Part shown: positions 45,318 through 56,144 of the stretch, piece after piece
Layout of the letters: each line of letters begins with the position of its first letter
Position numbering within the stretch: the first letter of the stretch is position 1
Assembly (NCBI GenBank): GCA_022496185.1
Contig: WTXG01000052.1
Span: 124,001 to 188,000, forward strand
From: Multifurca ochricompacta
Taxonomy: Eukaryota > Basidiomycota > Agaricomycetes > Russulales > Russulaceae
Direction: 5' to 3'
Length of the DNA stretch: 64,000 nucleotides
Position numbers and translations under genes: made by a program
The notes under the pieces: model-generated
Database searches by the model: none
What the model saw: the letters and a program-made list of their open reading frames with translations, nothing else
Told to the model about the DNA's origin: nothing

Positions 45318-47076
45318 CAAACCCTTCATTGTAGACACAGATGCATCCGGATATGCTCTAGGTGCCACCCTCAGCCAAAAGGATCACAAAGACTGCCTCC
45401 ATCCTGTGGCCTACTTGTCGAAAACCCTAGATGCAACTCAAAGGAACTGGGACATTTATGATCAAGAACTGTTCACCATTATAGTTGCTCTCCGATCTTG
45501 GCATCAGTATCTTTTGGGAGCAAGACATAACGTCCAAGTCTGTACAGATCACAATAATTTGCAATACTTTAAGGAACCCCAGAAACTTAACCGATGACAG
45601 GCCCGATGGCTCCAAGAGCTCGCCGACTTTGACTTTTCATTGGAACATGTCCTGGGAAAATTACACACTGTCGCAGATATGCTCTCGTGCCAACCCAACA
45701 CCAACCAGGGTGAAGACGACAATGACAAAGTCACTGTTTTACCCGCCGATCTATTTATCAATGCAATTTCCAATGCAAAACTTCCATTCCCCAAGGCACT
45801 AGCCGAACGCCATGAGATCCTTCAATGGCATCATGACCATGTACTAGCGGGACACCCGGGGATAGATAAGACAATGTGGAAAGTCCAACAAGAATATTCA
45901 GGTACTGGCTTATGGGAATTCATACAAGATTATGCCTGAGGATGTGCTAAATGTCAAGAAAATAAGCCGAAACTCACAAAGAAGGCCCCTTCTTTCCTGC
46001 TAGATGTACTGGCTTCTGCCGGTCTGTTTCAATATGTTGCTATGGATCTCATTACAGATCTCCCACCATCAGGCAGATATGACATGGTGCTCATGATTGT
46101 TGATCAAGGATGCTTGAAATCTGTGAAATTTATCCCCTGCTCGAAAAACATTATGGGCAAAGGGATCGCCACACTCTACTACCAACATCTCTTCCCATTC
46201 TTTGGTGTCCCATGATGAGTTATCTCTGATCGCAATCCCTGATTCACATCTCATTTCTTGCATGCGCTAGCAAAAGTCCTACACATTCAACAAAACCTGT
46301 CTACAGTGTTTCATCCTCAAACAGATGGTTCGAGCGAATGGATGAATCTCTGGCTTGAACAATACCTACATCTATGGCTTGGCGATGATCAGTACCAATG
46401 GCCCCATTACCTACCACTAGCCGAATATGTCCATAACTCTTGGCTGCATGATAAGACTAAGTTAACCCCCCACATGTTACTCCATGGGACTACCTTTACC
46501 TGGAATGCTCAGACAATTGATACGGATGTCCCACAAGTGAATACTTGAATTCAAAATCTCCTAGCAGCACGCACCTGAGCAGAAGAGGCACTCCAATCAG
46601 GCGCGCGCCCTCCACCCCAACCTGCCTTCTCTGTTGGCTCACAGGTTTGGTTAGAAGGTAAAAACCTCAAAACACACTTTCCCTCAACCAAACTCGCCCC
46701 ACGATGATATGGCCCCTTCATGATCTTGGCCCAGATCTCCCCCATGGCTTATCACTTATTGTTACCTTCACATATGAAAATACATAACATCTTCCACACC
46801 GACCTCCTATCGCCCTATTGCGAGACAGATGCCCATGGCCCCAACTTTTTGCGTCCCCCACCTGACCTGATTAATCAGGAAGAAGAATATGAAGTCGCCT
46901 CCATCCTAGATCACAGACTCTTTGGCCGTAACAAACAATTACAATACCTGGTCAGCTGGGTTGGCTATCCGGCAAGTGAAAATTCCTGGGTTGATGAAAC
47001 TGACTGTCATGCCCCAGATCTCCTCACACAATATCATAGCTCTCTTTCGCAGCATCAGGGTCGACGCTGTCCTTAA
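45318..47076 (+). pseudogene. Gypsy-2 pol, 3' part (RNase H, integrase, chromodomain)
   Basis: Resumes at KPFIVDTDASGYALGATLSQ, exactly where LTR-C interrupted. RNase H motifs are DTDASG, DQEL (DREL in gypsy-1) and TDHNNL. Integrase has GHPGIDK...CAKCQENK, AMDLITD, SDRNP and DGSSEWMN. The chromodomain includes YLVSWVGYPASENSWVDE. In-frame TGA stops at Arg positions lie near 45596, 45938, 46214, 46217, 46241, 46546, 46577 and 46692. Apart from these the protein aligns to gypsy-1 without gaps of note. Confidence 0.92.
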
Positions 47077-47194
47077 AAGGGGGGTGAATTTTCCATTCTA
47101 CCATTCCATACCCCACCTAAAATCCTTCACCCTGGCTCATACCAAATGCACAAACCACCCCTCCATTCTCAAATGACCATGCAACACCCCCAGA

Positions 47195-48295
47195 ATGTCC
47201 ACATCTCACCATATTCCCACCAGTGTTACAAATCCCACCATCATTGACCAAACTATAGCAGCAGTAAACAACACAGCAACCAAAGCAGCCCTAAGACAAC
47301 CCATGGACACCCCAATGCTTCCCCCCACTCTGACAACTCAAACACCTCCACCACACCTTTCTTTCCCTATGACAGACGATCCTTCCCAAAAAGTGACTAA
47401 CACAATCACACTAACTGCACAAAATCAAAATCTAGAGCTCGAGGTTCGAACTAGAGTCCTTGCTATGCTCCAGGAAGCTAGGGTGCATCTGGAAGCGATC
47501 TACAACCCCCCCGAGACTACTAACGAGGCTGCAGTGTATCGTCCAGACTCTCCAGAACTAGGTCAACTCCCTGATGAGGTTGTAGTAACACAAACAGCAG
47601 CTGAGGTTAATGTGGCAGCACGCAGAAACTATGATCCTCCTCCTCCACCTTTCCAATGCAATCACATACACACCCCTTACTACATCGAGCACCGCATCTC
47701 TGACTATGAGGGCCAGATCAATGTGGCCCGATGGCTGGCCTTTGAGTATCAACACGCTGACCCACACATCGCTTTCACTATGGGAGCAGGACAACCAATT
47801 ACTTACCTTCCACTCTATGCCCGACCCCATCCATGCTTCACTTGGGGATCAAACCCAATCCTCACACAATTCCAACAGCGCCTGTTCGAGGCAGAACAGG
47901 CCTTCACACCCTTAGTTAGCTCAGCCCTAGATGACCTACAAGACCCAGGCGCGTGGGCAGAAGTTTCTCACTATTGATATGCTACTAGACATTTGGATCA
48001 GGCTCACTACGAATTAGCCCACTGGCATTGCCAAGCGGACCACACAAATCAAGACATCCAGTTAGCCATACATGCCCTTTCAAGAGGAGACATGTACCAC
48101 AGATTATTTCCTTTCTTAATGTATGCCTATGCTAACAATCAATGTATATGCCCAGAGGAGGCCACTCGTTATGCCCCACATCCCAAACTACGTGCCGTCC
48201 TTCAAGTGGGCAGTATAGGCAGTACCCACCTACCTTGTCGATGCCATCTGCGCCATGCTCCATCTCGTGTCGTTGACCTCACGCATGACGACTAG
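47195..48295 (+). pseudogene. ORF3 of gypsy-2 (post-pol ORF, unknown function)
   Basis: An ATG at 47195 opens 260 codons ending at TGA 47975-47977. The same frame continues to 48295, so the original protein was about 366 residues with one CGA-to-TGA-type stop. The first third is Thr/Pro-rich, and the rest is well composed with PYYIEHRISDYEGQ, an Asp/Gln/Ala-rich middle and a C-terminal Cys/His part (CRCHLRHAPS). I recognise no domain, and there is no signal peptide or membrane segment, so it is not an obvious env. It is unrelated to ORF3 of gypsy-B by eye. It is missing from gypsy-1. Confidence 0.7.
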
Positions 48296-48407
48296 AGGTG
48301 CTTGGGGCAAGCACAACTGTAGGAGGGGAGTAATGTGATGTTTATTGAGGTTTCGTGTTTATGACTTACTTTGCATTTCAGGGTTTTTACAATGATTTCT
48401 GTTACCT

Positions 48408-49573
48408 GTTACAACTCACTGTCGACTGCCTGGACAGTGGGTTGTATGCGAAGGGGAAGGGATTTGGAAGTGGGCAAAGGATGAGAGTGAGGGTGAAAGT
48501 GCAAGGGAGACAAAGTGAACAGCTCAAGGGCAAGTGTTACGTCCGGTGCAGGACGTTCCACACGACTTGTGTGACAGCTTATTCTACGGGTTCAGATAGG
48601 AAAGTCAATAGGACTTCCTGGAGTTCGGGTGAGATGAGTCAAAGTCCAAAGGGCTGCCCCTTGAGACAATGTTGAGCGGAAAGTGCCAAAAGCACTGAGA
48701 CGAACGAGTCAGAGATTCAAAGGGGATGTCCAGAAGACAGGCACCAATGTATTCAATAAGTCGAGTCTGAGGTCTACAAGGTAGCTACAGTGGACTTATA
48801 TACGTAATCGAGTGGGCGTCTACGAGATAAGGAGTATGAGTCAGGTGGGCCTGAATATACGGAAGCGGAGGGCGTAAAGCTTGGCTTCTGATAGGGTACT
48901 AAGTAAGTGTCCGGTCTTAAAGATAAAGAGATAACGAGATAAGAAGGCAAACATAGGTACATAGTCCGTCAACAGATACAAGCAAGTCACAGGGATGGAA
49001 GCAAGGCACGTGAAGGATCCCAGGATGGGGACGTGATCAGGAAGTGTAAAGTGGGCGGTAAAGAAGGGTTGTCATTGGGGAGGGTGAAGAAGACAGGGAG
49101 GGAGGGTAAAATTGTAACAGCAAGGGATGAGAAGCCTTCCACAAGGTGGGGCTAATCTCCTAGGTAATCAGGAACTGGATCACAAGTGGACAGTCTGGAG
49201 CTGTCCATTCTATTCCTAAAGGGTTTATATATGTAATTACAACCGGGACTTTGGTCTGTGCACCACTTTAGGGGAGGTTAACTTTGCTTTAACTCCCTAC
49301 TGATCCACCAATGAGAATAGCCCCACTTTTGGGCTTAGAAATCTGCAGTCCGCAGTCCACAGTTTGTGGACTGCTGTTTAGGCATTGTGGGGTTCTGTTA
49401 GTACTCTTCCCACAGGTCTTCCAATTTGGCAGGAGTCCGGCCCTGGTCCGGACCGGCCCTTCTCTGGTCTTAATCTAGGGTTATCTTTGTCTCTGAGGGT
49501 TCTACAAGGTCTCTGGGAGCATCTGGGGATTTCTGGGGGGTCAGGAGGTCCTCTAGGGTGTCAGTTCATGACA
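48408..49573. mobile_element. Unclassified insertion with 14-bp flanking duplication
   Basis: About 577 bp of non-coding DNA (after removing the family-B LTR within it) sits between two copies of GATTTCTGTTACCT (48394-48407, 49574-49587). It begins GTTACAACTCAC and ends TTCATGACA. TATATATG near 49210 gives a weak LTR-like look, but the 14-bp duplication is too long for a standard retrotransposon LTR. No coding sequence is seen. Confidence 0.55.
48535..49119 (-). repeat. Solo LTR, family B
   Basis: 585 bp flanked by GCAAG at 48530-48534 and 49120-49124. It is nearly identical to the family-B LTR at 56721-57307. Confidence 0.94.
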
Positions 49574-50104
49574 GATTTCTGTTACCTACACTAGATAACT
49601 AGGTACCTTATTATCTGTGTCTAGGTCTGTACAAATATCGGGGATGCAGCCCCTTCCTATCCACACCAATGTCCCTCTCTGTACCATCTAGACTACCTCC
49701 CTATGATGTAGCTATGACATGGCCATGACGATGTCCCAATGCTGTTGCTCTTAGGTCTAGATAGTTATATTAGCTCACTGTCTATCTGCTGTGTACTTAA
49801 AAGGACCTACTAGAATCTGGAGACAGACCCTAAGTCTGTTCTCCTGTACCCAATACAGGTGTATAGATCCCCAACCGAAGAGGCCCCCACTTGAGCCCCT
49901 AAGCCATGCCTTAGGAGTCTTCGTCCCAATCATCTCATGACGGGACCGAGCGTCCTTGTTCAATTTCGTCTTCTGCGCACACCTGCTGCGACTTGCAGGG
50001 CTTGAATAATCCAGTCTTGACCCTTGATATCTTGGCTACAGAGCTTGATCCTCCTTGACATGAACTGACCCTGCACACAGCTAGCACCTGGCTGTGACAG
50101 CTTG

Positions 50105-53100
50105 AGCTTCTGTTTGGGAACAAACCAGATGTCTTGTATTTCAAGGTCTTTGGTTGCAAAGCCTATTATCATGTTCCAGAGGGCAAGCAGCAAAAATTAG
50201 ATCCCAAAGCTAGGGAAGCTGTCTTTGTCAGATATGAGCCCACCTCCAAGGGCTATACACTTTGGGATAGTCATATCCAGTCTCTCATCTCTTCACAAGA
50301 TGTTACATTTGATGAGAGATCCTTCCCATCCCGCTCTGTAAAGGACAACAGAGCAGATAAACCTATAGAGCAACCTAGTGAAGGCAGCTCATTTACTTTA
50401 CCTGGTAGCAATGTCCAGCTACCACCAGCAACTGCTACACATGTTCCTGAGGCCCTCAAGATGAGGAAGACCTGGAAGAGGAACAGGAGGACATAGTACC
50501 TCCTCAATTACCACCACAGCCTACCACACCCACACATAATGTAGACACCACGCAACCTCAGACTATATATCAGACCCCTCCATCACAAGTCATGGAACCA
50601 TCCTCCCCTCCCAAGAGAACCCGTGCAATCAGAAAATCTGAAAGAATTGCAGGCAGACTTCCTCAACCAAATTTTCAGAGGACAAGTCCATGCTCTGAAC
50701 AACAAGATAGGGCAATCCAAGAAGATTTAGACTTGGATACTGCACATCCCAATTGGAATTGTCATCTGAATCCTCGCTTCTACAACAAGGATAATGCAGA
50801 GTTTGTGCAGGGTTCTTCCAGACTTGGTCAGATGGATCTACTCAATGCTGCAGGATCGCCTTATAGGATCCTCTTACCTTTAAAGAAGCAATGGAGTCTG
50901 ATAATGCCAGTGATTGGCTTGAGGCATGTCAATATGAAATCGATGCCTTAGAAAAACTTAAAGTGTGGTGCCTTGAAGACCTTCCTAAAGGTAGAAAGGC
51001 TGTAAAGTCCAAGTGGGTCTTTAAATTGAAAGCAGATGGATGCTTTTGTGCTAGGCTTGTAGCAAAAGGGTTCACCCAAATAGAGGGGTGGACTTTGACG
51101 AAACTTTCTCCCCAGTCACCAGATTTGAGTCTCTTAGACTACTGTTAGCATTGGCCATGCTTGAGGATTGGGAAATCCACCAAATGGATGTCAAATCGGC
51201 ATTCCTACATGGCAATCTGGATGAGGAGATCTATATGGAGCAACCTGTTGGTTTTGTCATTGCTGGACAAGAGTCCAAAGTTTGTAGGCTACAGAAGGCT
51301 CTGTATGGCCTCAAACAAGCTTCCAAGCATGGAACTTGCAATTCCATGCAGTTCTCAATGAACTGAGCTTTACTTGGACATACTCTGATGCAGGAGTACA
51401 GTGGGTCAAAAAACTGTCCCAATGTTTGCACCATTTCTAGTATTCACTCTATAGCACCTCAGCATTTAGGAATCTGGTTATGGTGTGGCTGTATGTCTGA
51501 AAGCCCTGCTTCCTGGCTACCATGCCCAATTTGGATCAAAGAAATTGGCCATGATATAAGCATTTTATGATCAAATCAAATCAATCAATCATCGGGACAG
51601 TTTTTTGACCCACATTTTAAATCCACTATCTGCCCAATTACTCCTTTTTTTCACCCCTTTTTGCCTTGGTAACTCCTTGAATCCTTTTAGTCATCCTTTC
51701 TATAACCTTTTGCCATCATTCTGGTGCATTTTTATTCCACTCCTCCACCACCCTCTCCCACAACTCAGGTATCCCCTTGACTGGTTAAGATCCTTCTTCA
51801 GATCCACCCAGAGGTGTCCAATGGGGCTAATATTTCAAGGGATTGGGCTATCCATACCAGGCTTCAATATTCCTGTCTTAAAACTGCTGGCTTGCCTTCT
51901 TGGAATTGTGTTTTGGGTCATTGTCCCACTGAAACATGCTTTCACCCTCCACCATTTCTTACTTTTCAAACCTTTCCACCACTCTGCCATCCAAAATATC
52001 ACAGTACTGGCATGGATTCATGATCCCCTAAACCCCTGTAAGCATTCCTAGTCCATTCCACCCCATACAAGACCAATACCATAAGTTCTTCCTCCTCCAT
52101 GCTTGACTGTCAGGGTGGTGGTTCTGTCAGAGGGTGGTTCTCCCTTATTTTTCCCAAGTGTAGCTCCTTCTGTCTGAACCAATTCTGTTCATTATAGTCT
52201 CACCTGACCACAAGATCCTTTTCCAGTCATCCACTGTCCAATTTTCATGGTAACCACTCTCTGACAGAACCACCACCCTGACAGTCAAGCATGGAGGAGG
52301 AAGAACTTATGGTATTGGTCTTGTATGGGGTGGAATGGACTAGGAATGCTTACAGGGGTTTAGGGGATCATGAATCCATGCCAGTACTGTGATATTTTGG
52401 ATGGCAGAGTGGTGGAAAGGTTTGAAAAGTAAGAAATGGTGGAGGGTGAAAGCATGTTTCAGTGGGACAATGACCCAAAACACAATTCCAAGAAGGCAAG
52501 CCAGCAGTTTTAAGACAGGAATATTGAAGCCTGGTATGGATAGCCCAATCCCTTGAAATATTAGCCCCATTGGACACCTCTGGGTGGATCTGAAGAAGGA
52601 TCTTAACCAGTCAAGGGGATACCTGAGTTGTGGGAGAGGGTGGTGGAGGAGTGGAATAAAAATGCACCAGAATGATGGCAAAAGGTTATAGAAAGGATGA
52701 CTAAAAGGATTCAAGGAGTTACCAAGGCAAAAAGGGGTGAAAAAAAGGAGTAATTGGGCAGATAGTGGATTTAAAATGTGGGTCAAAAAACTGTCCCGAT
52801 GATTGATTGATTTGATTTGATCATAAAATGCTTATATCATGGCCAATTTCTTTGATCCAAATTGGGCATGGTAGCCAGGAAGCAGGGCTTTCAGACATAC
52901 AGCCACACCATAACCAGATTCCTAAATGCTGAGGTGCTATAGAGTGAATACTAGAAATGGTGCAAACATTGGGACAGTTTTTTGACCCACTGTATATGTG
53001 TATCATCACCAAGAGGGGGATGGCTCACTTTTTGTCATTTTATATGTTGATGACATCACTATACTTGGGTCCTCCACTAAGAAGATTCAATGGCTGAAGG

Positions 53101-53277
53101 ACTCTCTATCCAGCCGATATGAGATGACCGATCTTGGTGAAATCCAGTCCTACCTTGGAGTTAACATCACCAGGGATTGTCCTAACAAGACACTGGATAT
53201 TGACCAGACAGCCTATGTATCCTCAATAGTTGAGAGGTTTGGAATGGGGGATTCCAACCCAGTATATACTCCTCTAC
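50105..53277 (+). pseudogene. Copia-D gag-pol, 3' part (integrase end, RT)
   Basis: Continues the integrase at ELLFGNKPDV after the GCTTG duplication. The linker with IYQTPPSQVMEPSSPPKRTR, then RT from about 50760 (DNAEFVQGSSRLG), [12 protein letters not shown], and after the palindromic element [12 protein letters not shown] and SYLGVNITRD. It ends mid-RT at 53277, where a family-B LTR begins. One-base losses lie near 50450, 50870, 51085 and 51330, all in short homopolymers. RNase H and the 3' LTR are missing. Confidence 0.9.
51399..52992. mobile_element. Palindromic Tc1/mariner-like element 2 (foldback)
   Basis: 1594 bp with ends CAGTGGGTCAAAAAACTGTC and inverse, flanked by TA; removing it and one TA restores the copia-D sequence (GAGTATATGTG). 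Arms 51399-~52131 and ~52259-52992 are inverted copies around a ~127-bp spacer. Each arm encodes the C-terminal half of a Tc1 transposase reading outward (right arm on the plus strand: KHGGGRTYG, FQWDNDPKHNSKK, SPIGHLWVDLKK), with frameshifts and the last catalytic acidic position replaced by Gly. A longer open frame on the opposite strand is only its shadow. Confidence 0.9.
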
Positions 53278-53858
53278 TGTTACGTCTGGTGTGGGACGTT
53301 CCACACAACTTGTGTGACAGCATTGGTCAAGGGTTTCAGATAAGAGGTCAATAGGACTTCTTGGAGTTCAAGGGGACGAGTCAAAGTCAAAGGGGCTGTT
53401 CCCTAAGACGATGTTGAGTGGAAAGTGCCGAAAGCACTGAGACAGACGAGTCAGAGATTGCAAGGGGAAGTCCAAAAGACGAACACTGATGTATTCAATA
53501 AGTCGAGTCTAAGGTCTACAGCATAGCTCAGACGGACTTATATATGTAAATGGATGGGTGTCTATAGATAAGGATATCAGAGTCATGTGGGCCCAAAGAT
53601 ACGAAAGCGGATGGTGTAAAGCCTGGCTTCTGATAGGGGATTAAGTAAATGTCCAGTCATAAAGATAAGAAGATAAGAGAGGACAAGCATGGACAAATAG
53701 TAGATATACAAGTCTAAACAACAGTCACGGGGATGGAAGCAACGCATGTGAGGGGTCCCAGGAGGGAGACGTAATGAGGAAGTGAAGGGTTGGTGGACAG
53801 GTGGGGTCCCGGTTGGGGAGAGTGAAGAAAATAGGGCTGCTGGGCCCTGTTCGTAACA
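53278..53858 (-). repeat. 3' LTR of gypsy-B copy 2
   Basis: TGTTACGTCTGG...TTCGTAACA on the plus strand, 581 bp. The polypurine tract (minus AGAAGGGAGGGTGA) abuts it at 53859-53872. It is diverged from the other family-B LTRs. Confidence 0.9.
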
Positions 53859-53889
53859 TCACCCTCCCTTCTGGCTCGAGCTGACCCAG

Positions 53890-55083
53890 CTAGAAACGCG
53901 CACCATCATCGTCCTGTACCAAGTCCACATAATCATCCACCAGATTTCGATCCTCCACGGTGTAGGTTTCATCTGCCACACATTGGTGTGTGCACAGGAA
54001 ACCGTATGGGCTGCGCCGTCCGCACTGGTGACACAGGTTGTACACTGGACAGTCGAGCTCGCGATGTCCTGCATTGTGTTGCAGACACTTTCCACACCAT
54101 CCCGATGGGTTGACAATGGTGGGTGCGACTCCCAGACGTCGGAAAATGCAGAATCTGCTCCAGTGGAGGTTGCTTCGGCAGTGGCGGCACCATTTGCAAT
54201 TGAGGGGGCAATTCCAGCTAATGTGATACTTGCTGTCACATCACCAGCAGGTCTCCCCTCGGGGGTTCTCGTGCATTCGCGGCATCTCGAATCGGTTCGG
54301 TAGCAGTTGTGGTGCCGCTCCTAGCGATTGTGGGGGAAGGGGTCGGGCGTATGTGTCGGCATACCTCTCTGCAATGGTCTGATATGCGTCCCCTATCTCC
54401 AGCCTTTTCCGAATCTCCGTCAACTCCTGCTCGACTTGGAACATGCCTCTCGTGAGCCTTGTCATTTGCTTTGCATATTCCTTGTACTGGTTATTGAGTG
54501 TGGTGCGAAGTGCGAGGGTCTTCCGCAGTCTCATTACTTTGGCTTTGAGACGCAGGAGTCGCATGTCATTCAACACCTCATTGATTGCAAAGGCTCGGGG
54601 GTCGTTGGCCGCAAGGTGCCCCAGCTGTTCGTCACTCATTGTGTGGTGAAGACGACCTGTATATCGCTCTTCCAAGTAAACCGGGGCCCCATAAACAGGC
54701 CCATCCTTCTTCATGCAGCCTGCGACATCCATTCCTCCATTGGTGTAGAATATGTACTTAGCTATTTCTTTTGTTCCATCAGCCATTGTGATTTTGAGTG
54801 GGAAGTACATGGAGGAGTTTGGGTTGTTGGCGAAGAATGGAAACTCGGGTACTTCATCATCTTGCTCCATGCCAAGGAGGTCGTTTGGGTGGGGTTCTTC
54901 AGAGTGGGTGAAGTCATCATTTGGATTGGGTGACTGGTTCTTGACGTGTTCTTCAGCAGCTTCATAGTCAATAGGAGAGGAAGGGCGAGTGGAGGGATGA
55001 GCAGAGGGGAAGGCTTCCACAACCACAGTAGTGGCAGCAAAGGCGTCAATGGCAGCAGAGGCAGCGATGAAGGAAGAGGACAT
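53890..55083 (-). pseudogene. ORF3 of gypsy-B, best-preserved copy
   Basis: 280 codons open from ATG 55083 to a TGA near 54241; the same frame continues to TAG at 53890-53892, for about 397 residues. N-terminal Ala/Ser/Pro-rich part, an acidic stretch (GMEQDDEVPEFPF), a conserved middle with YIFYTNGGMDVAGCMKKDGP and YLEERYTGRLHHT, a Leu/Lys/Arg/Glu-rich likely coiled coil (RLLRLKAKVMRLRKTLALR), then zinc knuckles (CDSKYHISWNC; CRHCRSNLHWSRFC), more Cys pairs and the acidic end VQDDDGARF. The TGA removes the second Cys region (Gln codon in copy 1). It agrees closely with copy 1 at 1389-2658, which supports a real conserved protein. Confidence 0.78.
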
Positions 55084-55159
55084 ATTGGTTTGTGGTTAGG
55101 ATGTTGCTGGTGAAGCTTTGTTCTGGGGAAGAAAAGTTGGGGGTCTGTTCTCCTTTTAA

Positions 55160-55511
55160 CTATTTCCTGGGCGCCTGAGGATGTCATAAGTGGAACTCCG
55201 TGATCAAGTCTGGGGCAAAAATATTCCCGGCTGGTTCCCACGAATTGTCAGAGTCTGGGAATCCCTTCCACTTGATCAGGTAATGTAGTTTGTGCCCTCG
55301 GCCTCGATAAGCGGAGTTCATAATCCGTTCCACTTCCCACTCTGCTTCTCTGTTGACTAATTCCGGTGGAGGTCTTGGGAAGTTTTCCCCATGAATGGAT
55401 GTTTCCTTGTATGGTGTTAGAAGCTTCGCATGGAAGACTGGGTGGATCTTCCACGTGGGGGGAAGTTCGAGTTCATATGACACATCCAATAATTTCCTTG
55501 TGATTTGGAAG
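55160..55511 (-). pseudogene. Integrase C-terminus and chromodomain of gypsy-B copy 2
   Basis: Minus strand: KLLDVSYELELPPTWKIHPV, FHAKLLTPYKE, then chromodomain EWEVERIMNSAYRGRGHKLH, YLIKWKGFPDSDNSWEPAGN. A TGA at 55184 replaces the Arg of HARHP in copy 1; the original stop is at 55160. The upstream integrase core is lost at the solo LTR junction (55512). Confidence 0.9.
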
Positions 55512-56144
55512 TGTCACAGCCAGGTGTCTGCTGCGTCTGATCGTGTTTCAAGGGGTCAAGAGCTCTCAAGATGCGGAGCACACTCAAGATTCAAGGGCTA
55601 CTATAGAAGGCCCAGTCCAGGTCAAAGTTTCAGGTGCCCACGACGTTATGGAGGGGGCGCGTGCAGGAAACGAGTCGAGAGCAGTGGCAATCAGCCCTGC
55701 TAAAGTCACTGGGGAAGAAGGCTCTCCAAGCTGCTACTTAGGGAGTTCAAGGGGGTCTTTGTGAAGTCGAATACACCTGTATTAGGTACAAGAGAACAGA
55801 CTTAAGGTCTGTCTCAGTAAATCTAGTAGCTTAAGTACATCTTGAGTGAGGCACAATCAGTAAATGTAAGCTAACTAGAAGGTTCCAGTAAGTATCTAAG
55901 TAACCATATGCTCCAGGGGTTAGGCCCTGAGCTGAGATGAGAATTAGTAAGAGGGGTTGCACCCTCTGTAGCGCAAGCGTGGTGTGCACTTAAACAATCA
56001 AATGAGAAGAATGCTAGCCCCTAGTCACATGACTCGGGGGCAGAGATCAGAGAAACCGAAACCGAAATGCGCGCGCGCGCGCGACTCGAAAAACGTCACG
56101 TTCTCGTGACAACCTGTGTCACAAAAACTTCGCAAACCGTCACA
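55512..56144 (-). repeat. Chromovirus solo LTR (gypsy-1 type) at a deletion junction
   Basis: Plus strand TGTCACAGCCAG...CGTCACA, 633 bp. Minus-oriented motif TAAGTCTGTTCTC is present (with a short palindromic AGACTTAAGGTCT). The flanks differ (GGAAG left, CGTCC right), and the left side is integrase while the right side is gag of gypsy-B. A CG-dinucleotide run lies at about 56069-56082. Confidence 0.88.

Larger units (their letters stand above)
32638..50099 (+). mobile_element. Old Ty3/gypsy chromovirus gypsy-2 with four further insertions
   Basis: Flanked by GCTTG at 32633-32637 and 50100-50104 inside copia-D. Without its insertions it has LTR, self-priming site, gag-pol, ORF3 and LTR. Insertions: a family-B solo LTR in the 5' LTR, a family-A solo LTR in gag, LTR-C (with copia-6 inside it) in the RT/RNase H junction, and an odd insert with another family-B LTR in the 3' LTR. 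It is related to gypsy-1 over gag-pol but is riddled with CGN-to-TGA stops. Confidence 0.95.
48334..50099 (+). repeat. 3' LTR of gypsy-2 with an insertion
   Basis: TGTGATG at 48334 to CTGTGACA at 50099. The LTR parts are 48334-48407 and 49574/49588-50099, matching the 5' LTR closely. The duplicated GATTTCTGTTACCT brackets the insertion. GCTTG follows at 50100. Confidence 0.88.

Noticed and set aside
51605..52051. 149-codon ORF (plus) and its mirror at 52340-52786
   Set aside because: They are identical because the element is palindromic, and they run antisense to the Tc1 transposase C-terminus. The protein has no recognisable feature.
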